A stretch of DNA of 64,000 nt from Pseudoxanthomonas sp. CF385 (GCF_900104255.1 NZ_FNKZ01000001.1:2014001-2078000); one strand, 5' to 3'; counted from the first letter of the stretch, positions 39,060 through 45,997 are shown. Notes: generated by a model not told the origin, from the letters alone. Made by a program: numbers and translations.

Positions 39060-39305
39060 ATGAACGCAACACGATCCACCCTCCAGGCCGGCGCAATGCA
39101 GGCCGGCCAGTCCCTGGACGCGGGAGCTGCGGCGCTGCAGCGCGCGCGAGCCATCCTCAATCATGCCGCCGCCAATGAAGCTCCGGACCTGGCGTTGCAG
39201 TTGGCTGCGGGAAAGATGCCGACCGAAGCCGCCGTGACCGCGCTGGAAAAGGCGACGGCGCCCACCGACCTGATCGCCACCGCCAAGGCCATGGGCCTGG
39301 CCTGA
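39060..39305 (+). CDS. 81-residue island protein, shares N-terminal motif with its neighbour
   Basis: The short helical, Ala-rich protein begins MNATRSTLQAGAMQAGQSLD and has GAGGAG before its ATG. Its first 25 residues match those of the next gene (RST-x2-AG-x2-QAG-x2-LD-x2-AAAL), so the two are partial paralogues. No known family was recognised. The preceding 157 bp (38903-39059) contain no gene I can support. Confidence 0.7.
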   Translation: MNATRSTLQAGAMQAGQSLDAGAAALQRARAILNHAAANEAPDLALQLAAGKMPTEAAVTALEKATAPTDLIATAKAMGLA

Positions 39306-39319
39306 CCAAGGAGATGAAG

Positions 39320-40102
39320 ATGACGAACAACCGATCGACGGCTCGAGCCGGCCACGTACAGGCGGGACATACCCTCGACCAAGAGGCGGCAGCCCTGCCG
39401 CTTGCCGACCTGCTGACGCCCCGCACGGTGGCCGAAGCCGATGACGCATTGGCACTGATCGCTGCGCGCCTGGAGCCCGCCAACGACGCGGTCGCCGCTC
39501 ACGCTGAGGGCCGAGATGATGCCCTGCTGGCCGGAACCGAGGCCGAGCATGACGCACGTGGTCAGCGCCTCGCGGACGAAGCCCGCCGGCTGACCGTGGC
39601 TGCCGAGCGGCTCGCCGTCCGGCGTGAGGAGCTGATCGCCACCGAGAAGCGCTCCCGCGCCGAACGCGATGTCCAGCAAGGCCGCGATGCTGCCCAGCGC
39701 GCAGAGGACCTGACGCTCAAGTACCAGGGCTTGGCGCACCAACTCGCCGAGGTCCTGGCCGAGCTTCCTGGATTGCACGTGCAGGTGGAGCGCGCCCGGC
39801 GCACTGCGCGGGAGCATGACCTGCCGACGGATGGCCTCGTGCTTCCTCACGAGACGCGCAGCCGCTCAGCGGAATTTGAGACGGAGGAGGTCGAGGTGGT
39901 CCAACACGGTCCACGCGTCACCGATGCCTCCGGCCGTAGTGTGCAAGCGGGCCCGCAGGAGCCCGTGGCGCGCTTCACCCGTAGCGAGAGCCGTATGGTC
40001 CGTCCCCAGGTCAGCGCCGCCAATCTGACCACGGTACACATCGAGCTGCCCGCGATCGACGGTGGCGCGGCGATCGTGTCTCAGGGCCCGGACCGCCGTT
40101 GA
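39320..40102 (+). CDS. coiled-coil island protein, 260 residues, shares N-terminal motif with previous gene
   Basis: The start at 39320 (MTNNRSTARAGHVQAG) is set by AAGGAG six bases upstream and by alignment to the previous gene's N-terminus; an ATG at 39314 touches the ribosome-binding site. The central part (about 70-165) is a long coiled coil rich in Ala, Glu and Arg (LADEARRLTVAAERLAVRREEL). The C-terminal third is polar. It could be a scaffold-like or DNA-associated protein, but nothing proves it. Its TGA shares an A with the ATG of the terminase gene (TGATG). Confidence 0.75.
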   Translation: MTNNRSTARAGHVQAGHTLDQEAAALPLADLLTPRTVAEADDALALIAARLEPANDAVAAHAEGRDDALLAGTEAEHDARGQRLADEARRLTVAAERLAVRREELIATEKRSRAERDVQQGRDAAQRAEDLTLKYQGLAHQLAEVLAELPGLHVQVERARRTAREHDLPTDGLVLPHETRSRSAEFETEEVEVVQHGPRVTDASGRSVQAGPQEPVARFTRSESRMVRPQVSAANLTTVHIELPAIDGGAAIVSQGPDRR

Positions 40103-40629
40103 TGGCAACGAAGGCGGCCACCGTTGCCCATTGGCCGGATACCGCCACGGCGGACCAGCTCGGCGCGCTGCTGCAAATAAGCGGCCGGCGCGTTCGCGAG
40201 CTGGCCGCCGAGGGCGTGTTCCCTCGTGCGGCCAGCGGGCGCTACGCGGTGTTGCCATGCACCCATGCGTTCATCGCGAGCCTACGCACCCGGGAGAAGG
40301 CAAAACCGGGCCCCGATCCTCAGGTAGCCGCCGCTGCACTGGACGGCAGGCAGCAGCGCGCACGCCTGGCGAAGTTGCAGGCCGATCGCGTCGAGCTGGA
40401 GATCCAGCGTGAGCGCGGGCGGTTGGTGGACGCCGAGGCGATCAAGGTCGCCTACGTCACCCTCGTGACGCAGGCGCGCAACCGGTTGCTGGCAGTGCCC
40501 GGCGCCGCGAAGGGCCACATGCCGCACCTCACGGTCGATGAGGTCGAAATGCTAGAGGGGTTGATCGCCGCCGCGCTCGAGGAGGTCGCTGACGGTGACG
40601 ACGAGGATGACGCGGAGGGCGAGCCATGA
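40102..40629 (+). CDS. terS: Nu1-like phage terminase small subunit
   Basis: The 175-residue protein has an N-terminal winged helix-turn-helix (TADQLGALLQISGRRVRELAAEG, about residues 15-40) followed by FPRAASGRYAVLPCTHAFIASLR. A helical oligomerisation part then contains AKLQADRVELEIQRERGRLVDAE and VTLVTQARNRLLAVP. This is the lambda Nu1 / phage DNA-packaging Nu1 arrangement. Such proteins recognise cos or pac DNA and hand it to the large subunit. No large subunit or any virion gene is encoded nearby, which suggests redirection of a helper phage's terminase. Confidence 0.85.
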   Translation: MATKAATVAHWPDTATADQLGALLQISGRRVRELAAEGVFPRAASGRYAVLPCTHAFIASLRTREKAKPGPDPQVAAAALDGRQQRARLAKLQADRVELEIQRERGRLVDAEAIKVAYVTLVTQARNRLLAVPGAAKGHMPHLTVDEVEMLEGLIAAALEEVADGDDEDDAEGEP

Positions 40630-40931
40630 TCGAGGGAGCCCCGGGAACGCTGCAGCACACGCGCCACGCCTTCCGAGATGCGCGCCGAGCCATGGCCGCT
40701 GCGGTGCTGGCCGGCGACCGCCGCGCCACAGTGGCTGCCGCCTGGGCAGTCCTGCGTGCCGCGGATCGACTGCGCGCGGTCAACGCCTGCCCGAGCGCCC
40801 GCGATCGCCGCACGCGAGTCCGCTGGCGCCGCTGGGCGTTGGCCGCGCTGCGGCGCGATCCGCCCGATTTCGGGCTGCTGCGGCGAGCCATGCAGTTAAG
40901 CGCTACCGGAATACCCGAGAACATTGAGTAG
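40626..40931 (+). CDS. small Arg-rich island protein of unknown function
   Basis: The 101-residue protein overlaps the terminase gene by ATGA and is therefore coupled to it. It is very rich in Arg and Ala (HTRHAFRDARRAMAAAVLAGDRR, RRTRVRWRRWALAALRRD), which suggests DNA binding or a small packaging accessory. I do not recognise a family. Confidence 0.65.
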   Translation: MIEGAPGTLQHTRHAFRDARRAMAAAVLAGDRRATVAAAWAVLRAADRLRAVNACPSARDRRTRVRWRRWALAALRRDPPDFGLLRRAMQLSATGIPENIE

Positions 40932-40991
40932 CGATTCAGTGACGTGGCGGCTCAATCCAATGACACGCGCCGCTGGCGCCGAGGAGATCTA

Positions 40992-41633
40992 ATGAACATG
41001 ACCGACACCGCGGGCCGGGATCGGCTCTATTTCCAGCGGCAGCGCGCGCTGCTGGCCACCGTCCACAATGCTTGGGCAGATGCGACGGCTGCATCCGACG
41101 AGCTGCGCAGCCGCCTAGAGGATCTCGACGAACTGGCGGAAGCTATCGCCTTTGAGGTGACAGACTCCGGCGTCCAGCATCGCTACAGCGGCCAGCCCGT
41201 GCCGTGGATGCAGCAGCGGATCGGAGACCATGTGAAAGCGGTGCGCATCGCAGCCGAGCGCTTACGTCTCGCTGCCGACGACTTGCACGACTCGGCCAAT
41301 GACGCCGGCGGTATGCCAAGGCTCGCCCATGTTGCGATCGGCCATCGGGCGCTCGTTGCTGAGGCGGTGCGCGTGGTCGCCTCGCATCGCCCGGATCGGG
41401 AGCTCGAGCAGGTGGACTGGAAGCGCGTTGACGCCGTGGTCGCGGGCATCGAGCGCCTGGAGGAGCGCGACGCGGCCGAGCTGCGCGAGGAATTGGAAGC
41501 CGATCTGCGAGACCACGACCAGCGGCTCGCGGATCTGCGCGCGAGTGGTCTCGACAAGCTAGCGGAGCGAATCGACAGAGATCCGCGCCTGCAGCGCGCT
41601 CTCGCGACGATGCGTGAATTTGTGGGCGCCTGA
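40992..41633 (+). CDS. helical island protein of unknown function, 213 residues
   Basis: The ATG at 40992 follows GGAG by a normal spacing. The protein is almost entirely helical, with heptad-like Leu and Ala and charged runs (SRLEDLDELAEAIAFEV, IERLEERDAAELREELEADLRDHDQRLADL). No known domain is recognised. It is the last well-supported gene of the satellite core before the second cargo block. Confidence 0.7.
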   Translation: MNMTDTAGRDRLYFQRQRALLATVHNAWADATAASDELRSRLEDLDELAEAIAFEVTDSGVQHRYSGQPVPWMQQRIGDHVKAVRIAAERLRLAADDLHDSANDAGGMPRLAHVAIGHRALVAEAVRVVASHRPDRELEQVDWKRVDAVVAGIERLEERDAAELREELEADLRDHDQRLADLRASGLDKLAERIDRDPRLQRALATMREFVGA

Positions 41634-41763
41634 CTCTCTCACCAGGCGCTAGCTATCGCCACCACCGGAGCAGCGAGCGCTAGGACGAGCTTCATCGCCT
41701 GAGTGACCTCACCGCACCCCAGCGTTCTTTTACGCGCGCATTCGGTATGCGGCCGCGTAACGC

Positions 41764-42039
41764 GTGGCCGCTGGGGGTCACGGGCCGGGCGACTTGGAAG
41801 CGATCGAGGACGACCTACGCACCGCGTTGGCAGCCACCGTGCGCGACACTAGGCTAACGGCACGCGGAGTCCTAAGACTCCACGAGGTCACCGCCGCCAA
41901 CCTGCGCGAATCAGGACAAGCGACCACCGCTGGGCGCATCGAGCACGAAGGGCGGCACCTGTTGGCGGAGCTGCAACGCCTCGTCGAGGCGGTGCAGTCG
42001 CCAAGCCATGGGTCGTCTGGTGGAGCGCGTCCAATTTGA
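41764..42039 (+). CDS. possible small helical protein, marginal
   Basis: A 91-residue frame starts at GTG 41764 and has chromosomal-type codon use through most of its length (DLEAIEDDLRTALAATVRDTRL, RIEHEGRHLLAELQRLVEAVQ). There is no clear ribosome-binding site and no recognised family. The surrounding 41634-41763 holds nothing I can support. It could be a real small gene or an open frame by chance. Confidence 0.35.
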   Translation: MAAGGHGPGDLEAIEDDLRTALAATVRDTRLTARGVLRLHEVTAANLRESGQATTAGRIEHEGRHLLAELQRLVEAVQSPSHGSSGGARPI

Positions 42040-42069
42040 AGGCAGGGAACAGCTAGCGTTGAGCCGGGC

Positions 42070-42107
42070 GGCCGCTCAGGCTGGATGCGCATCCGAGCCT
42101 AGCGGCC
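42070..42107. promoter_or_regulatory. strong stem-loop insulating the second cargo block
   Basis: GGCCGCT, AGGCT and GGAT pair in order with ATCC, AGCCT and AGCGGCC around a GCGC loop. This gives 16 base pairs with one bulged base on each side. It lies just upstream of the cargo promoter and could block read-through or act as a protein site. No T run follows. Confidence 0.5.
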
Positions 42108-42114
42108 CCATTAG

Positions 42115-42143
42115 TTGACAAAGACCGAATCTAGCTCTAAAAG
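42115..42143 (+). promoter_or_regulatory. sigma-70-type promoter of the ImmA/IrrE cargo operon
   Basis: A perfect -35, TTGACA (42115-42120), is followed after 17 bases by TAAAAG (42138-42143), a 4/6 match to -10. Transcription would start near 42150, 27 bases before the first ATG. This supports independent expression of the five-gene block. Confidence 0.65.
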
Positions 42144-42176
42144 GGACTTTACAAATCACCTTCAGAGCACAGTCAG

Positions 42177-42836
42177 ATGTCAGATTTGGCAACTCCCGAA
42201 GAATTCTCCCCGGAGCTCAGCTCCTATCGGCTCAGCATTGTGGGCGAGTTGATGCTCGACGTGCTTGCCAAAGCGATCCTCGCGACGAGCACCCAGTATG
42301 ACTGCGCCTACTCTCGTGGGGCGCTCTCTTGGGCATGGATCAAGAATGCTCTCCTGGCGCTGGCTGGCTCCCGTGCTCACGATTGGTTGACGATCCGGCA
42401 CGCAGGCAATGACTTGGTTATAGGTGTTGGTAGCTACCCGGTCCGGTTCTTCATCGACGATCACGCCAAACCGCGCAAACCTCGCGTGTTGAACCCTACG
42501 GACGGCGAAAGCTGTCAGTTGCGTTTTAATTTTGCCATCCAGCCGGATACGACGCCCGTGCTCTGGCGCTTCATCGTCGAGCGTGCGATGACCGAAGAAG
42601 ATGAGAATCGGGTCTTCTTCGTTGGGTACAACGCCATCGGCGAGGTCGTGGCTAAGTGGCAGTTCACCGAGTCTGTCCGTGCGTTCCGGGCAACTGACGA
42701 TGAGATCCCGGCTGCTGCCGAGTTGCCGCCGATCACTCTGGCGCCTATTTACGACGACGCTGTCGATAGTGAAGAATCGCCGACCGAATCGCCTGGACAG
42801 GAAGAAGGTTTTGACGATGGGCGTCGCGCTGGCTAA
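42177..42836 (+). CDS. unknown protein upstream of and overlapping the XRE-ImmA/IrrE gene
   Basis: The 219-residue protein has a helical first part (SIVGELMLDVLAKAILA, SWAWIKNALLALAGSRAHDWL). A beta-rich middle follows (VIGVGSYPVRFFIDD, CQLRFNFAIQPD, RVFFVGYNAIGEVVAKWQF), then an acidic, disordered tail. No domain was recognised. Its last 20 bases overlap the start of the XRE-ImmA gene, so the two proteins are likely partners. In similar arrangements an HTH-ImmA/IrrE protein controls or cleaves a neighbouring partner. This could be such a partner, an effector or a sensor. Confidence 0.75.
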   Translation: MSDLATPEEFSPELSSYRLSIVGELMLDVLAKAILATSTQYDCAYSRGALSWAWIKNALLALAGSRAHDWLTIRHAGNDLVIGVGSYPVRFFIDDHAKPRKPRVLNPTDGESCQLRFNFAIQPDTTPVLWRFIVERAMTEEDENRVFFVGYNAIGEVVAKWQFTESVRAFRATDDEIPAAAELPPITLAPIYDDAVDSEESPTESPGQEEGFDDGRRAG

Positions 42837-43929
42837 CACATTCAACGGCGGTCAACTTCGGCTCGCGCGACACTACTGGGGGGCGACTCTGCAAGAGGTG
42901 GCAGATGCCATCGGTAAGACGCGTCAGTTCGCTTCCCAACTAGAGACAGGCAAAGCGAAGCCCAGTATTGACGACCCCGTCGTGTATGCGCTGGCAGAAA
43001 TGCTCAAGGTCGCGCCGCAGTTCTTTTTCAAGCCAACTGGGCGCCAGATCGCCGAGGAACAGGCCCACTTCAGGAAACTCTCGACCACAAAGGCCAGCAC
43101 TAAACATACGGTGCTGGCTCGGGGTTCTGTTTTCGATGAGGTCGTGGAATATATCGACAAGCGTGTTCGACTGCCGGCGGTAGACTTTCCAGACTATTCA
43201 GGCGCTGAGACGGCTGAGGAGATTGAACGCGCAGCCGAGCGCGTTCGAGCTCATTGGGGACTGGGCTTAGGGCCGATCGCTCACATGGTGCGAGTCGTGG
43301 AGCGTGCAGGTGCCGTGGTTGCGTTCTTTCGCGAGGCTTCCACTGAAGTGGATGCGCTTTCGATTACGTCGCGTCGCCCTGTTATCGTGCGAAATGACGC
43401 GAAGCGTAGTCCTTTCCGTCAGCGTTTCGATATAGCACATGAGCTCGGTCACTTGGTTCTTCACGAGGGCCATGTGACCGGAGATCGAAAGACTGAAGGT
43501 GAAGCGAATCGTTTTGCGTCCGCCTTCCTATTGCCGCGCTCGACTTTTTTGAAGGTGTTCCCGAAGCGGGGTGGGCGTCTCGATTGGGCGGGTATTCGCG
43601 ATCTGAAATTGACCTTCATGGTTAGCAAGGCAGCGATCCTTTATCGAGCCAAATCTCTCGGGCTGCTCGATGATGCGCAGTACAAAAGCGCGGTCATCAC
43701 TCTGAAGAATCGAGGTGAGGCAATTGAGGAGGCTGAGGATGCGCTAGTGCAGAAAGAGGAGGGCGAGATCATTGTCCAAGCCCTAGCTGTCCTCATCAAT
43801 GGTCATGGCATCGGGCTGCCGAAGCTCGCCAGTGACCTGGGCGTAACACCGGAGTTTCTAGCAAAGATAATCACGATTCCTGCTCAGCATCCTAGTCCTC
43901 CTCGCCCCGGACTGCGGGTAGTGAAGTAG
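42817..43929 (+). CDS. XRE helix-turn-helix and ImmA/IrrE (DUF955) metallo-endopeptidase
   Basis: The 370-residue protein has an N-terminal XRE DNA-binding domain (RLARHYWGATLQEVADAIGKTRQFASQLETGKAKPS, about residues 13-45). The ImmA/IrrE peptidase domain carries the zinc motif HELGH (208-212), followed by HEGHVTGDRKTEGEANRFASAFLLP with a candidate third ligand. A C-terminal helical part follows. IrrE/ImmA proteins cleave specific repressors after DNA damage or induction. The motif residues are intact, so it should be an active protease. It overlaps the gene before by 20 nt and lies 7 nt before the next. Confidence 0.92.
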   Translation: MGVALANTFNGGQLRLARHYWGATLQEVADAIGKTRQFASQLETGKAKPSIDDPVVYALAEMLKVAPQFFFKPTGRQIAEEQAHFRKLSTTKASTKHTVLARGSVFDEVVEYIDKRVRLPAVDFPDYSGAETAEEIERAAERVRAHWGLGLGPIAHMVRVVERAGAVVAFFREASTEVDALSITSRRPVIVRNDAKRSPFRQRFDIAHELGHLVLHEGHVTGDRKTEGEANRFASAFLLPRSTFLKVFPKRGGRLDWAGIRDLKLTFMVSKAAILYRAKSLGLLDDAQYKSAVITLKNRGEAIEEAEDALVQKEEGEIIVQALAVLINGHGIGLPKLASDLGVTPEFLAKIITIPAQHPSPPRPGLRVVK

Positions 43930-43936
43930 AAACCCT

Positions 43937-44431
43937 ATGAACATCAGCGGCTGGGATTGGGTTGCAGCGTATGCAGCACTTGTGTCGACAGGTGCTCTAG
44001 CACTCGAAGTGCGCCGCTGGTTTGAATCAGGCGTCAGACTTCGGCTTTCACAGATGTCTCCTGCGCTGGTTGTGGGCGATCCTTTGGTGCCAAAGGACGC
44101 AAGATACCTTGCGGTGTTCGTTTCAAACTATGGCGACAGAGCAACAACGATAGAGAATCTGGGCCTACTTGAGTTCAAGGGAGCCTTCTGGTGGTGGAAG
44201 CGGCTTCGTAACAAGCCCACTAAGTCAGGAATCACTCCGAATCCCGCTCTGCCGGGGCGTCAGCCAGTCTTGCCAGCTTTGCTGGAGCCCGGTCAGCGTT
44301 GGCAAGGTCACATAGACTGGATCGCGGTAAAGCAGTGGCTGGATGAATGTGACGGGAAATTGTGGGTGGCTGTTTGGTACAGCAGCCGAACGCGCCCAGT
44401 CATGATGCGAGTAAGAAGCTCGAAAGATTAG
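43937..44431 (+). CDS. membrane-anchored protein of unknown function in the ImmA/IrrE operon
   Basis: The 164-residue protein starts with one likely membrane helix (WDWVAAYAALVSTGALALEV). A beta-rich soluble domain follows (RLRLSQMSPALVVGDPLVPKDARYLAVFVSNYGDRATTIENLGLL), resembling the fold often found in small phage or immune-associated membrane proteins. No family was assigned. It begins 7 nt after the XRE-ImmA stop, within the same transcript. Confidence 0.7.
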   Translation: MNISGWDWVAAYAALVSTGALALEVRRWFESGVRLRLSQMSPALVVGDPLVPKDARYLAVFVSNYGDRATTIENLGLLEFKGAFWWWKRLRNKPTKSGITPNPALPGRQPVLPALLEPGQRWQGHIDWIAVKQWLDECDGKLWVAVWYSSRTRPVMMRVRSSKD

Positions 44432-44494
44432 TGGTTCGGAGGGAATGCTGAACTAGGTGTTTTCTTAGAGCGTTTGTTCTCAAGGAGCGTAAGT

Positions 44495-45388
44495 GTGAGC
44501 CAACAAACCGAGGCGGACGGTGACGCTCCGCAGCCGAGAAAGCTCGTTGACTTTCTTACCAGTGCAGGCGTGGGCATCTCGGAGCGCGTCATTGATGCCA
44601 CTGGATTTAAGCCTATAGATCCAAGCATTGTGCGAATGCCTGGTGTTGTGCCGCGCGAGTTGGAGTTTCGCTGGCCCCGCCTGCTTATGTACTGCCCCAA
44701 CTGCGACGGTGAACGCTACTTCGGAGCGATGCCCGGTCAGTGGAAGATTGTTAAGAACCAGGATCTGTTCGTTCTATATCTGTGCAAGAACTGCACTTTG
44801 ACCATCAAAACATACGCGCTACGTGTCGGGTTGGACGATGTTTCGGCTCCGAACACTGCGAATTTCATCAAGATTGGTGAATTCCCTTCTTTAGACGAGA
44901 AGGTACCCAATCGGCTGTTGGTGCTTGTAGGGAAAGACCGTCAAATGTTTCTGCAGGGACGCAGAGCAGAGCGGGCCGGATTAGGGATCGGCGCGTTTGG
45001 CTACTACAGGCGAGTAGTCGAGAATCAGAAATCCGAGATTTTGGCTGCCGTCGCAGAAGCCGCAAAGGCATTAGGACACGATGATTTCGCAGCCGAAGTG
45101 ATGGCAGCGAATCAAGAACGGCAGTTCGCTGCAGCGATCGACAAGATTAAGCGCGTTCTGCCGGAAAGTCTCCGTGTGGGAGGGCATGACCCGCTTCGTG
45201 TTCTGCATAGCGCTCTCAGTGAGGGGCTTCACAACAAAGATGACCAGCATTGCCTGGAGTATGCGGGGACCATTCGCGAGGTTCTGGGTGGCTTGGCGGA
45301 GCGTATTGCCCACGCCAAGCAAGATGAAGCGAAGCTACGAAGTAGCATCGGCAAGCTGCTCAAGCAAGCGGATGGCCAGGCTGAGTGA
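44495..45388 (+). CDS. zinc-ribbon protein with DUF4145-like helical domain
   Basis: The 297-residue protein starts at GTG 44495, which has AAGGAG seven bases upstream; a longer frame from a TTG at 44474 would include that site. It has a four-cysteine zinc ribbon (CPNC at 67-70, CKNC at 97-100). After it comes a helical region (ERAGLGIGAFGYYRRVVENQKSEILAAV and a second set near 225-260) that resembles DUF4145 domains, which occur in restriction and other defence proteins. The link to defence is inference. It is the fourth gene of the block. Confidence 0.7.
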   Translation: MSQQTEADGDAPQPRKLVDFLTSAGVGISERVIDATGFKPIDPSIVRMPGVVPRELEFRWPRLLMYCPNCDGERYFGAMPGQWKIVKNQDLFVLYLCKNCTLTIKTYALRVGLDDVSAPNTANFIKIGEFPSLDEKVPNRLLVLVGKDRQMFLQGRRAERAGLGIGAFGYYRRVVENQKSEILAAVAEAAKALGHDDFAAEVMAANQERQFAAAIDKIKRVLPESLRVGGHDPLRVLHSALSEGLHNKDDQHCLEYAGTIREVLGGLAERIAHAKQDEAKLRSSIGKLLKQADGQAE

Positions 45389-45403
45389 CCAACGGGGCAG
45401 TGT

Positions 45404-45715
45404 GTGTCCCGTCGAGCTAAGGCGCATATGCGCGAGGGCATAGAAGAGACGGCCGGTATAACCCTTGGGGATTGCGGCCCGCTGACGCCCCGTGAAGCCG
45501 AGGCTGTTTTATGGGTCGCTCTCGGTAAGACGTCTTGGGAGGCTGGCCGCATCCTCGGCGTCACCGAGGGCACGATGAACGTGCACGTCGCCAGTGCCTC
45601 GTCGAAGCTTGGGGCGTCCAATCGAGCCCACTTGGTCGCGTGCGCTTTCGTTAGCGGCATACTCGTCGGAAGTTCCGCACGGGATATTCCCCAAAAACTC
45701 CCCAAAAACACTTAA
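45404..45715 (+). CDS. orphan LuxR-type helix-turn-helix protein
   Basis: The 103-residue protein has a GerE/LuxR DNA-binding domain (LTPREAEAVLWVALGKTSWEAGRILGVTEGTMNVHVASASSKLG) with no receiver or ligand-binding domain. It starts at GTG 45404, or perhaps ATG 45428. It is the last gene of the block, 15 bp after the zinc-ribbon gene. It may regulate the block or another target. The GTG start and weak ribosome-binding site suggest low expression. Confidence 0.75.
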   Translation: MSRRAKAHMREGIEETAGITLGDCGPLTPREAEAVLWVALGKTSWEAGRILGVTEGTMNVHVASASSKLGASNRAHLVACAFVSGILVGSSARDIPQKLPKNT

Positions 45716-45740
45716 GGCCGCCTCTCGGCAGCCCTAAGTG
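45704..45740 (-). terminator. rho-independent terminator of the tRNA-Glu remnant
   Basis: On the minus strand CACTTA-GGC pairs with GCC-TAAGTG and is followed by TTTTTGG. It lies 12 bases after the CCA end of the tRNA-Glu fragment, the normal place for a tRNA terminator. It also overlaps the 3' end of the LuxR-like gene on the plus strand. Confidence 0.65.
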
Positions 45741-45751
45741 CTTGATAAAGT

Positions 45752-45798
45752 TGGCGTCCCCACGGGGATTCGAACCCCGGTCGCTACCGTGAAAGAGG
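45752..45798 (-). pseudogene. 3' fragment of a tRNA-Glu gene
   Basis: Read on the minus strand the sequence has an anticodon-loop-like CTTTCAC (TTC, Glu). It then shows a complete T-arm (CGGGG, TTCGAAT, CCCCG) and the acceptor 3' strand TGGGGAC followed by G and the encoded CCA. The 5' acceptor, D-arm and half of the anticodon stem are absent or unrecognisable. Such 3' tRNA ends are typical attachment-site cores, so this may be left from an older integration in tRNA-Glu. Confidence 0.75.
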
Positions 45799-45878
45799 AT
45801 CTTTTTCACCGTCAATGCTGCTGAGAGGGCGCGACGAGAGCGCTTTTGGGCGCCAAGCCTGCTCAGCGTCGCATTAAT

Positions 45879-45897
45879 GGGGGCAGGAGTGGGGGCA
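45879..45897. repeat. right-end GGGGGCA pair, likely integrase arm-type sites
   Basis: GGGGGCA occurs at 45879-45885 and again at 45891-45897, 12 bases apart, the same phasing as the first two copies at the left end (27034 and 27046). It lies 56 bases inside attR. Confidence 0.55.
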
Positions 45898-45952
45898 AAG
45901 GGCGCTTGATCTTTGGCGTTTTGCATTTATTATCAATAACTTAGTCTTCAAG

Positions 45953-45997
45953 TGCGGCTGCGGCGAGAGCTTCACCACCTCGGCCGACGCCGCCTGA
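45953..45997 (+). pseudogene. attR and displaced native 3' end of the iscA-like gene
   Basis: Bases 45953-45975 are the 23-bp direct repeat identical to attL. In the same reading frame the sequence continues as ACC TCG GCC GAC GCC GCC TGA, giving the C-terminus CGCGESFTTSADAA. This is what the host gene most likely ended with before insertion. It has no start and is not translated on its own. Confidence 0.85.

Larger units (their letters stand above)
26920..45952. mobile_element. integrated island of about 19 kb, PICI-like phage satellite with toxin and unknown cargo
   Basis: The segment lies between 23-bp direct repeats and starts with a tyrosine integrase. It interrupts the usual asnS / iscA-like / rpsF neighbourhood. 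The core genes are integrase, AlpA-type regulator, RepA-type ATPase, several small proteins, and a Nu1-like terminase small subunit; no capsid, portal, tail, lysis or conjugation gene is visible. That set is what Gram-negative phage-inducible chromosomal islands carry. Cargo lies at 28460-36354 (minus) and 42115-45715 (plus). Both cargo blocks look less GC-rich and use codons less strictly than the flanking chromosome. The satellite classification is an inference. Confidence 0.85.

Noticed and set aside
42177..43929. Known ImmA/IrrE-DUF4411 toxin-antitoxin pair
   Set aside because: The partner gene lies upstream, is 219 residues and shows no PIN-like DUF4411 motifs.
27109..45715. Complete prophage
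   Set aside because: No portal, capsid, tail, large terminase, holin or lysin gene is visible, only a small terminase subunit.
45752..45798. Intact tRNA-Glu gene
   Set aside because: The 5' acceptor strand, D-arm and proper anticodon stem are missing; only the 3' part is recognisable.
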